Origin: an uncultured Endomicrobiia bacterium | GTDB taxonomy: Bacteria; Elusimicrobiota; Endomicrobiia; Endomicrobiales; Endomicrobiaceae | DNA length: 15,697 bases | Assembly (NCBI GenBank): GCA_905236115.1 | Contig: CAJOOL010000222.1 | Span: 1 to 15,697 of the forward strand | Direction of reading: 5' to 3' | Notes under the pieces: generated by a model | What the model was told of the DNA's origin: nothing | What the model saw: the letters and a program-made list of their open reading frames with translations, nothing else | Databases searched by the model: none | Made by a program: the position numbers and the translations under genes | Part shown: one piece after another, positions 5,600 through 14,257 of the stretch | Numbering within the stretch: the stretch's first letter is position 1 | Layout of the letters: each line of letters starts with the position of its first letter

Positions 5600-6450
5600 A
5601 AAAATTTTTTGCGTTATTAATTTCTTTATGTCTTTTTACGGCGGTTTCTTTTGCGGATTTCAATCCTTATGCCGACGATGAAATTGAAGAAAAAAGCAAT
5701 AAGAAACTCTATTACGGAATAATTCTTACCTTGGCGGGGGCATTTTTAACTTATGACGGATTTTCAAAAGTGGAAGAAGATATTTCCCGTCCGAGCGTGG
5801 ATTACACGACAGTGTTGCATTCGGAATGGGATCAAAACTATGAAGCTGATCAAACATATAATTTACGTTCAGGTTTTTCTCCTTATCAGTACAAGCCGAA
5901 AGGAGCAACCGAACCGATAGATATAGAACCAAATATCATCTATAATAACGGTAATGTGGATTTATATAATGTAACAATAGAAGTTCGTTACAAGTACGCA
6001 AGCGGTGCGGTGTCAGATTATCATGTTGCAAATTATGGAACTGATACTTACGAAAATAAAACTTTAGTAAAAGGGCAGGCTTTAAAATGGAAAGATTACT
6101 GGGAATATACTACTGCCGGCACAACATCGCCTGCCGGGGAACAAAGGACTATTGACCCTCAAGCGGAATCTCCGAAAGGACTTAACCTGGGAACAAACGC
6201 CTTAGACCTTATGGACATAAGAGTAGTTCTTAACAAAAATCAACAGTATAAACCGATATACAAGAAGAAAAATAAAAGCGATATTGAGGGTGTGTGCGGT
6301 GTGCTGATGTGTGCTGCGGGGATATATTTTATAGTTGACCATTTCCTTAATATGCACAAATTTAATGTGTATGCCAAAAGACATAACTTGAATTTAAAAA
6401 TAGCTTCCGCCCCGAACGAATACAAATTACTGCTTCAGAAGAGAATTTAA
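5596..6450 (+). CDS. Exported/membrane protein of unknown function
   Basis: I do not recognise this 284-residue protein. It starts with TTG, overlapping the upstream stop as TTGA, behind a GGAG site (5584-5587). Residues 1-20 are a typical Sec signal peptide ending SFA before DFNPYADDE. A hydrophobic segment follows at about 38-54 and another at about 231-250, each flanked by Lys. Between them lies a polar, Tyr/Asn-rich region with alternating strands (IEPNIIYNNGNVDLYNVTIEV), suggesting a beta-sandwich on the periplasmic side. The C-terminus is basic. Co-translation with a CheY-like regulator is the only functional clue. A short terminator hairpin follows directly. Confidence 0.75.
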   Translation: MKKFFALLISLCLFTAVSFADFNPYADDEIEEKSNKKLYYGIILTLAGAFLTYDGFSKVEEDISRPSVDYTTVLHSEWDQNYEADQTYNLRSGFSPYQYKPKGATEPIDIEPNIIYNNGNVDLYNVTIEVRYKYASGAVSDYHVANYGTDTYENKTLVKGQALKWKDYWEYTTAGTTSPAGEQRTIDPQAESPKGLNLGTNALDLMDIRVVLNKNQQYKPIYKKKNKSDIEGVCGVLMCAAGIYFIVDHFLNMHKFNVYAKRHNLNLKIASAPNEYKLLLQKRI

Positions 6451-6468
6451 AAAAAGCGAAGCTTTTTT
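6450..6468 (+). terminator. Terminator hairpin after the exported protein
   Basis: AAAAAAGC-GAA-GCTTTTTT forms an 8-bp stem with a T-run on the 3' arm, starting at the last base of the stop codon. The symmetric A/T runs would also allow it to work in the other direction. Confidence 0.6.
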
Positions 6469-6485
6469 AATGTACAATGTATAAT

Positions 6486-6505
6486 AAAAGTTGAAAAGTT
6501 GAAAC
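6486..6505 (+). repeat. Short period-8 repeat before the glucanase gene
   Basis: Two exact AAAAGTTG units in tandem, then AAACGGCAACGACAATTAG. The words match those in the arrays at 783, 14098 and 15581. No convincing promoter was found between here and the ATG at 6543. Confidence 0.45.
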
Positions 6506-6542
6506 GGCAACGACAATTAGAAATTAGCAATTAAAGAAAATA

Positions 6543-9533
6543 ATGTTAAAAAAAAATATAATTTTTATTATCGGACTTTTATTAAGTTCTTCCGTCTGCT
6601 TGGCTGCTGCGGGGATAGCAGATTCTGTTGATGGAACTTCCGTATCATCTTTTATTCACATACCGGAACCGATATACAAAACAATCGGCAGTGTTCCATA
6701 CCCGTACCCTACAAACAAATGGTTTAACTCTATTGTATATAATGCTGATAATGATAATAAAGAATTTTCTTTAAAAATGTATACATATCCTCAGGTTGTA
6801 AAGTGTGAAAGTTCCGGGTTTCTTATAGAAAAACCTACAGTTGTTTTCTCAAGTCCTATAGGCAATAACCCGTATCAGATAAATTACGGAGTTAATCCTT
6901 ATAACGGCAGAAGTATTGATAACTATCCGAATATGCTTAAAGTCAGTGCATACAAAACAGCTTACTATAATACGGGAAATCCTATACAAACAACAAGTAA
7001 CGGAGTAAAACTTAATAAATATTCCGACTGGACGGCAACAGCTTTGTGGACGGATGATTATGATAACACAAAATATATGAAAACAACTTTTGGGCAAGGA
7101 TTTCTGTTTACATATTTTGAATTTTCAAATATATATCCCGCTATAGAATTTCCTTATGATTGGAACAGCTATAATGATAATTTCAGATACATACTTTATG
7201 ATACAAGAAACGGCGAAAAAATAATAGATAACGGATTTAAAAGCGGTGGAGAAGATGTTGAATATATTTATGAAAATGATAGTCTTTTATTACATGCAAA
7301 ATTTCCTTCAAAAGATATTTTTTATGCAATATTTGTTCCCGAAGGAACTAAATTTTATCAAGTTCAGGATTCGGCATACACAAGTGCCGGTTTAAAAAGA
7401 CCTTGGATAAAAACATCAATTATTCTTCCCGATGACCAAAAATATATGTCCGTGGCGTTGCTGCCGTCGGACAATCTGCAAGACGCCAAAAACGACATGA
7501 AAAAATATTATAAGTACGCATATAATTTTGTTTCCAAAACAAATGCTGACTGGTCGGTAAAGAAAAAAAATAATTTAAAATATGCAAGAACGGATTTCGG
7601 TTTTACATTTGATGTCAAGAGAAACGGAACGGGCAGTATCTTCGGGGAAAATGTAAGTTTTGAAAATAATAAAACTTTCTTCTGTCTGTTTCCTCACCAG
7701 TGTAATGCGGATAATTTTACTGGTGCCGTAACTGCTGCAGGTTTATCAAAAACAAATATTCGGACATTAAGAGGGGATTTGAAAATATATGAGGGAAATA
7801 AATTTTCTACGGAAAATAAAATTTACGGAATAGTTCCTTTTTTTCAAAGCAAATTGTCCGGCAGTGATAAAACAAAAATACAAACGGAATTGGAAAACGA
7901 TAAAAATTTAAGCATAGATCCGCCTTTGCCGTCTGCAACCGAAAATAAACGAAACACATATTATTACGGAAAAAATCTTGCTAAAATTGCAAACTTAATT
8001 CCCGTTTCCGACGGTGTTTCTTCCCAAAGCATAAAAGAAGAACTTATAACCAAGTTAAAAAATGAACTGGAAAATTGGTTTAGTTACAGCTCGGGAAAAA
8101 GCGAAAAATATTTTTTTTATGATACAAAATGGGGCGGACTTATAGGCGTAGGCGATCCGCAGGTTTTTAATAATACGGAATATAAATACAGCTTCGGAAC
8201 GGAACAATATAACGACCACAATTTTCATTACGGATATTTTATTTATGCTGCGGCAATTCTTGCAATGAATGACAGTGGTTTTGCCGCAAATTACGGCAGT
8301 ATCGTGGAACTTTTGATTAAAGATATTGCAAACGGGAACAAAAATGATATTGGACAGTATCCTTTTATGAGGCATTTTGATTTTTATGAATCGCACAGCT
8401 GGGCTAACGGTATGGGCGGAGCAAATGACGACGGAATAGATATAGAATCTTCTTCGGAAGCAATGAATGCGTGGGCTGCAATATACATGTGGGGGCTTGC
8501 AACAAAAAATGATTATTATATAAATTTGGGGCTTTACCTGTATACAAGCGAATATCAGGCTGTAAAAAATTATTTTTTTGTTACGGGAAAAGACAGTGCC
8601 GTAAAAGATATTTTTGCGGCTGCGGGATACACAAAAAAATCTTTCGGTATTTTATACGGCGGTCTGTGCAAATATTCTCTGCATTGGACTCCCGGTAACG
8701 ATGCAAGAGAAATTAAAGGTATTCAGTTGCTGCCTATGACACCGTCATTATTGTATTTGGGTTATGATAAAGAATATGCACAGTCTTTTTATGACGAAAT
8801 GAAAACCGAAACGCCGGTGAATTATTATTGGAATGATATTTGGTCAAGATTTAAGGCCTTATTTAACCCGTCCGAGGCTTGGACGGATTTTGCTTTCAAT
8901 CACGGCGGTGCGGGCAAAATTGACGACGGCGGAACGGCTTCTTATACTTACCACTTCATAAACTTTTTCAAACAATACGGCACGCCGGATTTTTCATATA
9001 CTGCCGATGTGCCGAGCTATTTGGTATTGAGTAAATCTTCGCCGGCAGGTTCTTCCGCAATCTCAAGAGCTTCAAGCTCAAGAACTTCTTCTTTAACTTC
9101 TGACGGGGATAAAACTTTCTGTGCATACAACTATACCGATACGCCTAAAGATGTTCGCTTTTATGATTCTTTCGGAAATTATCTGGGGTATTTAACCGTT
9201 GCGGCAAATTCTTTTAATTCAAGTTCCGTGTTGCAAAATTCTTCGGATGACGATAAGAAGTTTTCAGTTTATCCCGTTCCGTATAAGCCGAACTCCGGCG
9301 GAAAATATGACGGTGACGGTATAACGTTTTCGGGAATAACGCCGAATTCCGATATAAAAATTTTCAACATAGCAGGGGAAAAAGTTTTTGAAACGGTGAC
9401 GGATTCGGTTTCGTCTTCTTATTTATGGAACGGCAAAAATAATTACGGAAACAATGTCGCTTCCGGCGTATACATATATTATATAAAGTCGCAAAGCGGA
9501 ACAAAAAAAGGTAAAATCGCAATAGAGAGATAA
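6543..9533 (+). CDS. Secreted GH81 endo-1,3-beta-glucanase with FlgD-like C-terminal domain
   Basis: The 996-residue protein has a signal peptide (cleavage near residues 21-24). GH81 N-terminal features include PYPTNKWFNS (about 54-63). The catalytic region has YNDHNFHYGYF (556-566, with Asp558 as likely general acid), HSW (618-620) and ESSSEAMNAW (635-644, with Glu635 and Glu639 at the catalytic carboxylate positions), then HWTPGNDAREIKG. All expected active-site residues are present, so it should hydrolyse 1,3-beta-glucans such as laminarin, callose or fungal/yeast wall glucan. A Ser-rich linker (about 831-858) leads to a FlgD-Ig-like domain (about 906-996: VYPVPYKP, FNIAGEKVFE, WNGKNNYGNNVASGVYIYYI), a module often found at the end of exported enzymes and thought to aid sorting or surface display. 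It is followed at 6 bp by the M23 peptidase gene. Confidence 0.87.
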   Translation: MLKKNIIFIIGLLLSSSVCLAAAGIADSVDGTSVSSFIHIPEPIYKTIGSVPYPYPTNKWFNSIVYNADNDNKEFSLKMYTYPQVVKCESSGFLIEKPTVVFSSPIGNNPYQINYGVNPYNGRSIDNYPNMLKVSAYKTAYYNTGNPIQTTSNGVKLNKYSDWTATALWTDDYDNTKYMKTTFGQGFLFTYFEFSNIYPAIEFPYDWNSYNDNFRYILYDTRNGEKIIDNGFKSGGEDVEYIYENDSLLLHAKFPSKDIFYAIFVPEGTKFYQVQDSAYTSAGLKRPWIKTSIILPDDQKYMSVALLPSDNLQDAKNDMKKYYKYAYNFVSKTNADWSVKKKNNLKYARTDFGFTFDVKRNGTGSIFGENVSFENNKTFFCLFPHQCNADNFTGAVTAAGLSKTNIRTLRGDLKIYEGNKFSTENKIYGIVPFFQSKLSGSDKTKIQTELENDKNLSIDPPLPSATENKRNTYYYGKNLAKIANLIPVSDGVSSQSIKEELITKLKNELENWFSYSSGKSEKYFFYDTKWGGLIGVGDPQVFNNTEYKYSFGTEQYNDHNFHYGYFIYAAAILAMNDSGFAANYGSIVELLIKDIANGNKNDIGQYPFMRHFDFYESHSWANGMGGANDDGIDIESSSEAMNAWAAIYMWGLATKNDYYINLGLYLYTSEYQAVKNYFFVTGKDSAVKDIFAAAGYTKKSFGILYGGLCKYSLHWTPGNDAREIKGIQLLPMTPSLLYLGYDKEYAQSFYDEMKTETPVNYYWNDIWSRFKALFNPSEAWTDFAFNHGGAGKIDDGGTASYTYHFINFFKQYGTPDFSYTADVPSYLVLSKSSPAGSSAISRASSSRTSSLTSDGDKTFCAYNYTDTPKDVRFYDSFGNYLGYLTVAANSFNSSSVLQNSSDDDKKFSVYPVPYKPNSGGKYDGDGITFSGITPNSDIKIFNIAGEKVFETVTDSVSSSYLWNGKNNYGNNVASGVYIYYIKSQSGTKKGKIAIER

Positions 9534-9539
9534 AAAATA

Positions 9540-10475
9540 ATGAAAAATATATTTGTCAGATGGACGGTGTTTTTTTTATTTTTGGCGGCGGGTTATTTTA
9601 CCGCAAATATTTATGTAAATTCAATAGTAAAGAAAAATTTAAATTCCGCTGCAAAGGTGGAACTTCCTCAGTATTCCAAAGAAGAACTTATAAAAAATTC
9701 CGAAACAAGAATGAAGTATCTCCTTACCAGAACAAATGTAAAATTCTTTATCCATACAGTTAAAATGAAAGAAAATCTCTGGCTTATAGCCAAAAAACAC
9801 GGTTATTCCGTGCATACCGTCATCGGCTGTAATCCTCAGATGAAAACATACCACGTAAATATTAATGACAAACTTCTTCTTCCCGAATCTGGAGGATGTC
9901 TGCACCCGGTAAGCGGAACCGATACATGGCAGACGATTGCGGAAAAATATGATATTGACGAAGAAACATTGAAGAATACCAACTGCAGGGTGACGGATTT
10001 ATCAAAAGAAATTTTTATTTTTGTTCCCGGCAGAAAACCTGCCGTAGATATGCTTAATGAAAGTATGCAGGAAAAATATGCTTTAAGAGATTTGTTTCGT
10101 TCGCCTCTGGCTGGACGTTTGTCAAGTACTTTCGGCACACGCCGCCACCCGATAACGGGAAAGGTCAGCAGACACGGCGGAATAGATATTGCCGTTAAGA
10201 CGGGAACGCTTGTCGCTGCGGCTGCCGACGGGATAGTAACGGTGGCAAGCACTGATGTTGGGCATTACGGCACGGCAGTTTTTATAGACCACAGAAACGG
10301 TTATATTACGCATTACGGACATTTGTCAAAAATTCTTGTCCGTGTCGGGCAGAAAGTCAGAATGGGGCAGATTATTGCAAGAAGCGGTTCTACCGGACGT
10401 TCAACCGGTCCTCATTTGCACTTTACGGTTAAAAAGAACGGCGTCAGCATTGATCCGCTGAAATTTCTGTGGTAA
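9540..10475 (+). CDS. LysM-M23 family peptidoglycan metallopeptidase
   Basis: The 311-residue protein has an N-terminal signal anchor (about 7-28), two LysM-like segments (about 70-115, HTVKMKENLWLIAKKHGYS, and about 121-163, HPVSGTDTWQTIAEKYDID), and a C-terminal M23/LytM domain (about 187-311). Zinc ligands are His212 and Asp216 (RHGGID) and His294; His261 (HYGHLS) and His292 (GPHLH) fill the catalytic positions, so it should be an active endopeptidase rather than an EnvC/NlpD-type degenerate factor. It would cleave peptide cross-links in the periplasm for growth or division. It begins 6 bp after the glucanase stop, so co-transcription is likely, although the substrates differ. Confidence 0.93.
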   Translation: MKNIFVRWTVFFLFLAAGYFTANIYVNSIVKKNLNSAAKVELPQYSKEELIKNSETRMKYLLTRTNVKFFIHTVKMKENLWLIAKKHGYSVHTVIGCNPQMKTYHVNINDKLLLPESGGCLHPVSGTDTWQTIAEKYDIDEETLKNTNCRVTDLSKEIFIFVPGRKPAVDMLNESMQEKYALRDLFRSPLAGRLSSTFGTRRHPITGKVSRHGGIDIAVKTGTLVAAAADGIVTVASTDVGHYGTAVFIDHRNGYITHYGHLSKILVRVGQKVRMGQIIARSGSTGRSTGPHLHFTVKKNGVSIDPLKFLW

Positions 10476-10522
10476 AAAACGCAAAACGATAAACGATAAT
10501 TGTAAAAGGAGTAAAAAGTTTT

Positions 10523-11896
10523 ATGGCTAATGAGTTGGACAGAAAAACTCCGCCTCAGTCTATAGATGCGGAAATGGCTCTTTTGGGAGCAATGTTGATA
10601 GAAAAGGATGCCGTAATAAAGGCCATAGAGCTTGTTAAAGAAGAGGACTTTTATAAAGAAGTTCATAAACTTATTTTCGGTGCGATAAAAGAACTCAATG
10701 ATACGGAAGTGGCCGAACCGGTAACGATAAACAACCGCTTGAAAACAAATAAACTTTTTACCGATGCCGGCGGGATAAAATATCTTTTCGGTTTAATGGA
10801 TTCCGCACAGACGGCTGCAAACGTGGAATATTATGCCAATATCGTCAAAGATAAATCGGTATTAAGGCAGATAATTAATGTCGGTTCCAATATGGTTACG
10901 GAAGCATTTTCGGAAGATTCTCCGTCGGAAACCATTCTTGATAATGCACAAACTGTGCTTTTCAATATATCCAAACAAAATGTTACAAATGAATTTTCCA
11001 CCCCGGAAGAACTGATACCGTCGGTGGTGACAAAACTGGAAAATCTTTATAAAGATAAAAACGATGTTCCAGGATTAAGGACGGGCTTTTCCGACCTTGA
11101 CAAAATGACGGCAGGTCTGCAGAATTCCGAGCTTATAATTATTGCGGGGCGTCCTTCCATGGGTAAAACGGCTTTTGCTTTAAATATTGCCGAATATGTT
11201 TCGGTAACGTCCAAAGACCCTAAATCCGTGGCGATTTTTTCGCTGGAAATGTCCAAGGAATCTTTAATGATGAGGTTTCTGGCTTCCGTTGCACAGGTGA
11301 GCGGACAGGACTTAAGAAAAGGATATTTTAAAAATTCCGACTGGCCCAAACTGACCACCGCAATGGACAAGATAGGCAAGGCTTCAATGTATATCTGCGA
11401 TGCCGATATGTCGGCCATAGATATAAGAGCCACCGCCAAAAAACTTGCTACCAAACTTGAAAAAAAAGGAAAACCTTTGTCGTTGATAATTATAGATTAT
11501 TTACAGCTGATTAAAGGCGTGGGCAACGGCAAAAAAATAGAATCCCTGCAGGTGCAGACTGCGGAAATTTCACGTTCTTTAAAAGCACTTGCAAAAGATT
11601 TGAAAGTGCCGGTTATTGCACTGTCGCAGCTGTCCAGACAGACGGAAAAAAGAGGCAAAGATACAAGACCTATGCTCTCGGACTTGAGAGATTCCGGAGC
11701 TATTGAGCAGGACGCAGATGTTGTGGCGTTTGTTCACAGAGAGGGGTATTATGCAAAAGATGACCCCGACAAGAAAAATCAGGCTGAGATAATTATAGCC
11801 AAACAGAGAAACGGTCCCGTCGGGAACGTGGAACTGATTTTTGAAGGCGAATATACAAAATTTTATAACAAGGCACCATCTATGGAGGAAAACTGA
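10523..11896 (+). CDS. dnaB: Replicative DNA helicase DnaB
   Basis: The 457-residue protein has the full DnaB layout. The N-terminal collar domain is at about 8-110 (PPQSIDAEMALLGAML), then a linker helix and the RecA-like helicase domain from about 180, with Walker A GRPSMGKT (209-216), Walker B LIIIDYLQLI (321-330), and the conserved LSQLSRQTEKR, LSDLRDSGAIEQDAD and IIAKQRNGP motifs. It is the hexameric fork helicase unwinding DNA on the lagging-strand template and binding primase. There is no intein and the length is normal. An AAGGAG site precedes the ATG. The stop TGA overlaps the alr ATG by one base, so the two genes are translationally coupled. Confidence 0.97.
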   Translation: MANELDRKTPPQSIDAEMALLGAMLIEKDAVIKAIELVKEEDFYKEVHKLIFGAIKELNDTEVAEPVTINNRLKTNKLFTDAGGIKYLFGLMDSAQTAANVEYYANIVKDKSVLRQIINVGSNMVTEAFSEDSPSETILDNAQTVLFNISKQNVTNEFSTPEELIPSVVTKLENLYKDKNDVPGLRTGFSDLDKMTAGLQNSELIIIAGRPSMGKTAFALNIAEYVSVTSKDPKSVAIFSLEMSKESLMMRFLASVAQVSGQDLRKGYFKNSDWPKLTTAMDKIGKASMYICDADMSAIDIRATAKKLATKLEKKGKPLSLIIIDYLQLIKGVGNGKKIESLQVQTAEISRSLKALAKDLKVPVIALSQLSRQTEKRGKDTRPMLSDLRDSGAIEQDADVVAFVHREGYYAKDDPDKKNQAEIIIAKQRNGPVGNVELIFEGEYTKFYNKAPSMEEN

Positions 11897-13029
11897 TGAA
11901 GGATTATACGCCGGCTTTTTTCCGCCCGAACTGGGTAGAAATAGACAAGAGCGATTTTTTGTTTAATTTGAAAAAGATTAAAGAGTATTTGAAAAAGGAT
12001 ACCAAAATTCTTGCGGTAATAAAATCCAACGCTTACGGCCACGGCGGAACAGAATTGGCCAAAGAAGCTGTTAAAGCAGGTGTTTACGGAATAGGTGTTT
12101 CTTCAATTGAAGAGGGAATTTCTTTCAGAAAAGCGGGAATAAAAGCAAAAATTTTGGTTTTCGGCAGCGGTTATCCTTTGGAATATCTTTCGGTTGCCGC
12201 TTTTTGGGATTTGATTCCTACCGTATCCAGTCTTCAGGGTCTGCATGCACTTTCGCAGGTTGCAAGAAAATATTGTAAGAAACTTGAATTTCATTTAAAG
12301 ATAGATACGGGTATGGGCAGAGTAGGCGTAGTGGCAGGCGACAACGCCAAAATTATTCTTGATAAAATAGCTTCCGCAAACGATGTGAAAATGACGGGAA
12401 TGTATACGCATTTTTCGGTTGCCGATACCAACCCCGCTTATACGCAAAGTCAGTTGGAGCGGTTTAACGAAGTTATAAAATATGCCAAAAAACTGGGGCT
12501 TAAATTTATTGCTCATGCGGCAAATACTGCGGCACTTTTAAGCAGTCAAAAAACACATCTTGATATGGTCCGCCCGGGGATAGGCTTATACGGTTTGTCG
12601 CCTTTTGAACATGCTCAAAATAAATTCAAGCTGAAACCTGTTCTTTCATGGAAAACAAAAATTATTTATCTCAAGAAAGTTCCGTCCGGCTTCTGTGTGA
12701 GCTACGGCAGAACTTTTGTTACAAACAAATCTTCCATAATCGCAACGGTTCCGGTGGGATATGCCGACGGATATGCAAGAGTGATGTCCAACAAGGCTGA
12801 TGTTCTTGTTCGCGGCAAGAGATGTCCCGTAGCAGGGCGTATTACCATGGATATGATGATGATAGATGTTACCGATGTTAAGGGCGTAAGCATAGGCGAT
12901 GAAGTGGTGTTGATAGGAACGCAGGGAAAAGAAACCATTAAAGCCGAAGAGCTTGCCAAACTGCAAAATACGATAAACTATGAAGTTACATGTTCCATAT
13001 CTTCCAGAGTGCCGAGGGTAATAGTGTAA
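11896..13029 (+). CDS. alr: Alanine racemase
   Basis: The 377-residue fold-type III PLP enzyme interconverts L- and D-alanine in the cytosol to supply D-Ala for peptidoglycan. Lys43, in VIKSNAYGHG, is the PLP Schiff-base lysine. Tyr270, in CVSYGRTF, is the second catalytic base. Further signatures are KIDTGMGRVG (about 135-144), HAANTAALL, VRPGIGLYG and the C-terminal RITMDMMMIDVTDV dimer-site region. Length is normal for the family. The start overlaps the dnaB stop (TGATG), and the mlaE ATG follows the alr stop with no gap, so dnaB-alr-mlaE form one tightly packed operon. Confidence 0.96.
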   Translation: MKDYTPAFFRPNWVEIDKSDFLFNLKKIKEYLKKDTKILAVIKSNAYGHGGTELAKEAVKAGVYGIGVSSIEEGISFRKAGIKAKILVFGSGYPLEYLSVAAFWDLIPTVSSLQGLHALSQVARKYCKKLEFHLKIDTGMGRVGVVAGDNAKIILDKIASANDVKMTGMYTHFSVADTNPAYTQSQLERFNEVIKYAKKLGLKFIAHAANTAALLSSQKTHLDMVRPGIGLYGLSPFEHAQNKFKLKPVLSWKTKIIYLKKVPSGFCVSYGRTFVTNKSSIIATVPVGYADGYARVMSNKADVLVRGKRCPVAGRITMDMMMIDVTDVKGVSIGDEVVLIGTQGKETIKAEELAKLQNTINYEVTCSISSRVPRVIV

Positions 13030-13842
13030 ATGCTGTATAATCCTTATGTTAAAAATCAAATTTTAAAAGTGCCTTTTGCAAAAAGGGTGAAAAATAATAT
13101 CAAAGGACTGGGAACGGCTTCTCAGCTGGTCTTTGAAACTTTTGTTTGTATTTTTAAAGGACAGATTGATATAAAAAATACCGTCATTCAGATGGTGGAA
13201 GCAGGCTACAGGTCTTTTCCGATAATACTTTTAACGTCTTTTTTTACGGGTATGGTGCTGGCTTTGCAGGTAGGTTCCGCAACGGCCAATCTTTTTAACG
13301 AACCTGTTTACATAGGTATGATTACGGGTTTTGCTCTGGTAATGGAGCTTGGGCCGGTGCTGACCGCCGTAGTTATTACGGGGCGTGTCGGTGCGGCTAT
13401 TACCGCCGAAATCGGCACAATGAAAGTAACGGAACAGATAGATGCTCTTTATACGCTGGGGACCGACCCTGTCCGCTATTTGGCCGTTCCGAGGTTTATA
13501 GCCTGTATTTTAATGCTGCCTTTGCTTACGGCGGTGTCCAATATTGTAGGCGTATATGGCGGGCTGGTGGTTTCAAATTTGTCATGGTCAATACCGTCCA
13601 CTGTTTATATGGGTGATATTTTGAATGTTATGACCGTCAGAACTTTTCTGCACGGGTTTATAAAATCTTTTTTCTTTGCGGGCATTTTGGTTACCGTTGC
13701 CTGTCATAAAGGTTTTCAGTGCTCGGGTGGTGCCGAGGGTGTGGGGAAAGCTACAACCAGTTCCGTTATGGTGTCAATGATTTTGATGCTGGTTGCGGAT
13801 TATTTCCTGTCGGATTTGCTGGTTTCGCTGAAGATTTCATAA
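13030..13842 (+). CDS. mlaE: MlaE-family phospholipid ABC transporter permease
   Basis: The 270-residue integral membrane protein has about five to six hydrophobic segments and the MlaE signature: LVMELGPVLTAVVITGRVG (about 103-121), then AAITAEIGTMKVTEQIDAL with its conserved glutamates (122-140). It is the inner-membrane permease of the Mla-type system that moves phospholipids between the inner and outer membranes, working with an ATPase (MlaF) and an MCE-domain protein (MlaD). Neither partner is in the window; they would normally be expected close by, but the next gene is rubredoxin beyond a terminator-like hairpin. Its presence implies an outer membrane. The ATG immediately follows the alr stop with little room for a ribosome site, so it is likely translated by coupling. 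Confidence 0.92.
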   Translation: MLYNPYVKNQILKVPFAKRVKNNIKGLGTASQLVFETFVCIFKGQIDIKNTVIQMVEAGYRSFPIILLTSFFTGMVLALQVGSATANLFNEPVYIGMITGFALVMELGPVLTAVVITGRVGAAITAEIGTMKVTEQIDALYTLGTDPVRYLAVPRFIACILMLPLLTAVSNIVGVYGGLVVSNLSWSIPSTVYMGDILNVMTVRTFLHGFIKSFFFAGILVTVACHKGFQCSGGAEGVGKATTSSVMVSMILMLVADYFLSDLLVSLKIS

Positions 13843-13850
13843 AAATTTGT

Positions 13851-13871
13851 AAAAATCGCTTTGCGGTTTTT
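13851..13871 (+). terminator. Terminator-like hairpin after mlaE
   Basis: AAAAATCGC and GCGGTTTTT pair over nine positions with one G-T wobble around a TTT loop, with T-rich 3' arm. It separates the dnaB-alr-mlaE operon from rubredoxin. Confidence 0.55.
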
Positions 13872-13894
13872 AGAATAAAAAAAGGAGAAATGAA

Positions 13895-14053
13895 ATGGAA
13901 AAATTCAAATGTACGGTATGCGGTTATGAGTATGACCCGGCAAAAGGCGACCCCGATAACGGGATAGCACCGGGAACACCTTTTGACAAACTTCCCGAAG
14001 ACTGGGTATGCCCCGTCTGCAGCGTAGGAAAAGATTCTTTTGAAAAGATGTAA
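13895..14053 (+). CDS. Rubredoxin
   Basis: This 52-residue frame is too short for long-ORF calling but is unmistakable. It has [10 protein letters not shown] near the N-terminus and DWVCPVC near the C-terminus. Cys6, Cys9, Cys39 and Cys42 are the four iron ligands, with the usual [13 protein letters not shown] middle segment. Rubredoxin is a cytosolic one-electron carrier, commonly serving rubrerythrin, superoxide reductase or flavodiiron proteins in anaerobes; no such partner is in the window. The ATG at 13895 follows AAAGGAG (13881-13887). An ATG at 13890 is in a different frame. It stands alone between two terminator-like hairpins, and no clear promoter was seen in the 52-bp gap before it. 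Confidence 0.96.
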   Translation: MEKFKCTVCGYEYDPAKGDPDNGIAPGTPFDKLPEDWVCPVCSVGKDSFEKM

Positions 14054-14061
14054 GGAAAACC

Positions 14062-14097
14062 GAAAGCAGAGTGGGAAAAATCTCTCATTCTGCTTTC
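14062..14097 (+). terminator. Terminator-like hairpin after rubredoxin
   Basis: GAAAGCAGA (14062-14070) pairs perfectly with TCTGCTTTC (14089-14097) and the stem continues inward with wobble pairs; AACTTTT follows. The stem sequence is almost that of the hairpin after pilin gene 1 (2269-2308). Confidence 0.6.
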
Positions 14098-14155
14098 AAC
14101 TTTTCAACCGTTCAACTGTCGTTCTCAGCCTTCAGCCTCTCAGCTTCTAACCCTC
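14098..14155 (-). repeat. Period-8 simple-sequence array, minus orientation
   Basis: Read on the minus strand it gives GAAGCTGA, GAGGCTGA, AGGCTGAG, AACGACAG, TTGAACGG, TTGAAAAG. It shares AAGCTGAGAGGCTGA with the array at 783-826. Confidence 0.5.
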
Positions 14156-14257
14156 CGTTTTCAAAGGCTTGACTATTATATTTTATCTATACCTTATTGT
14201 TTTATCAAGAATTTATTTTTCTTTATAAAAATATTTAAATTTTATAAAATAACAATT

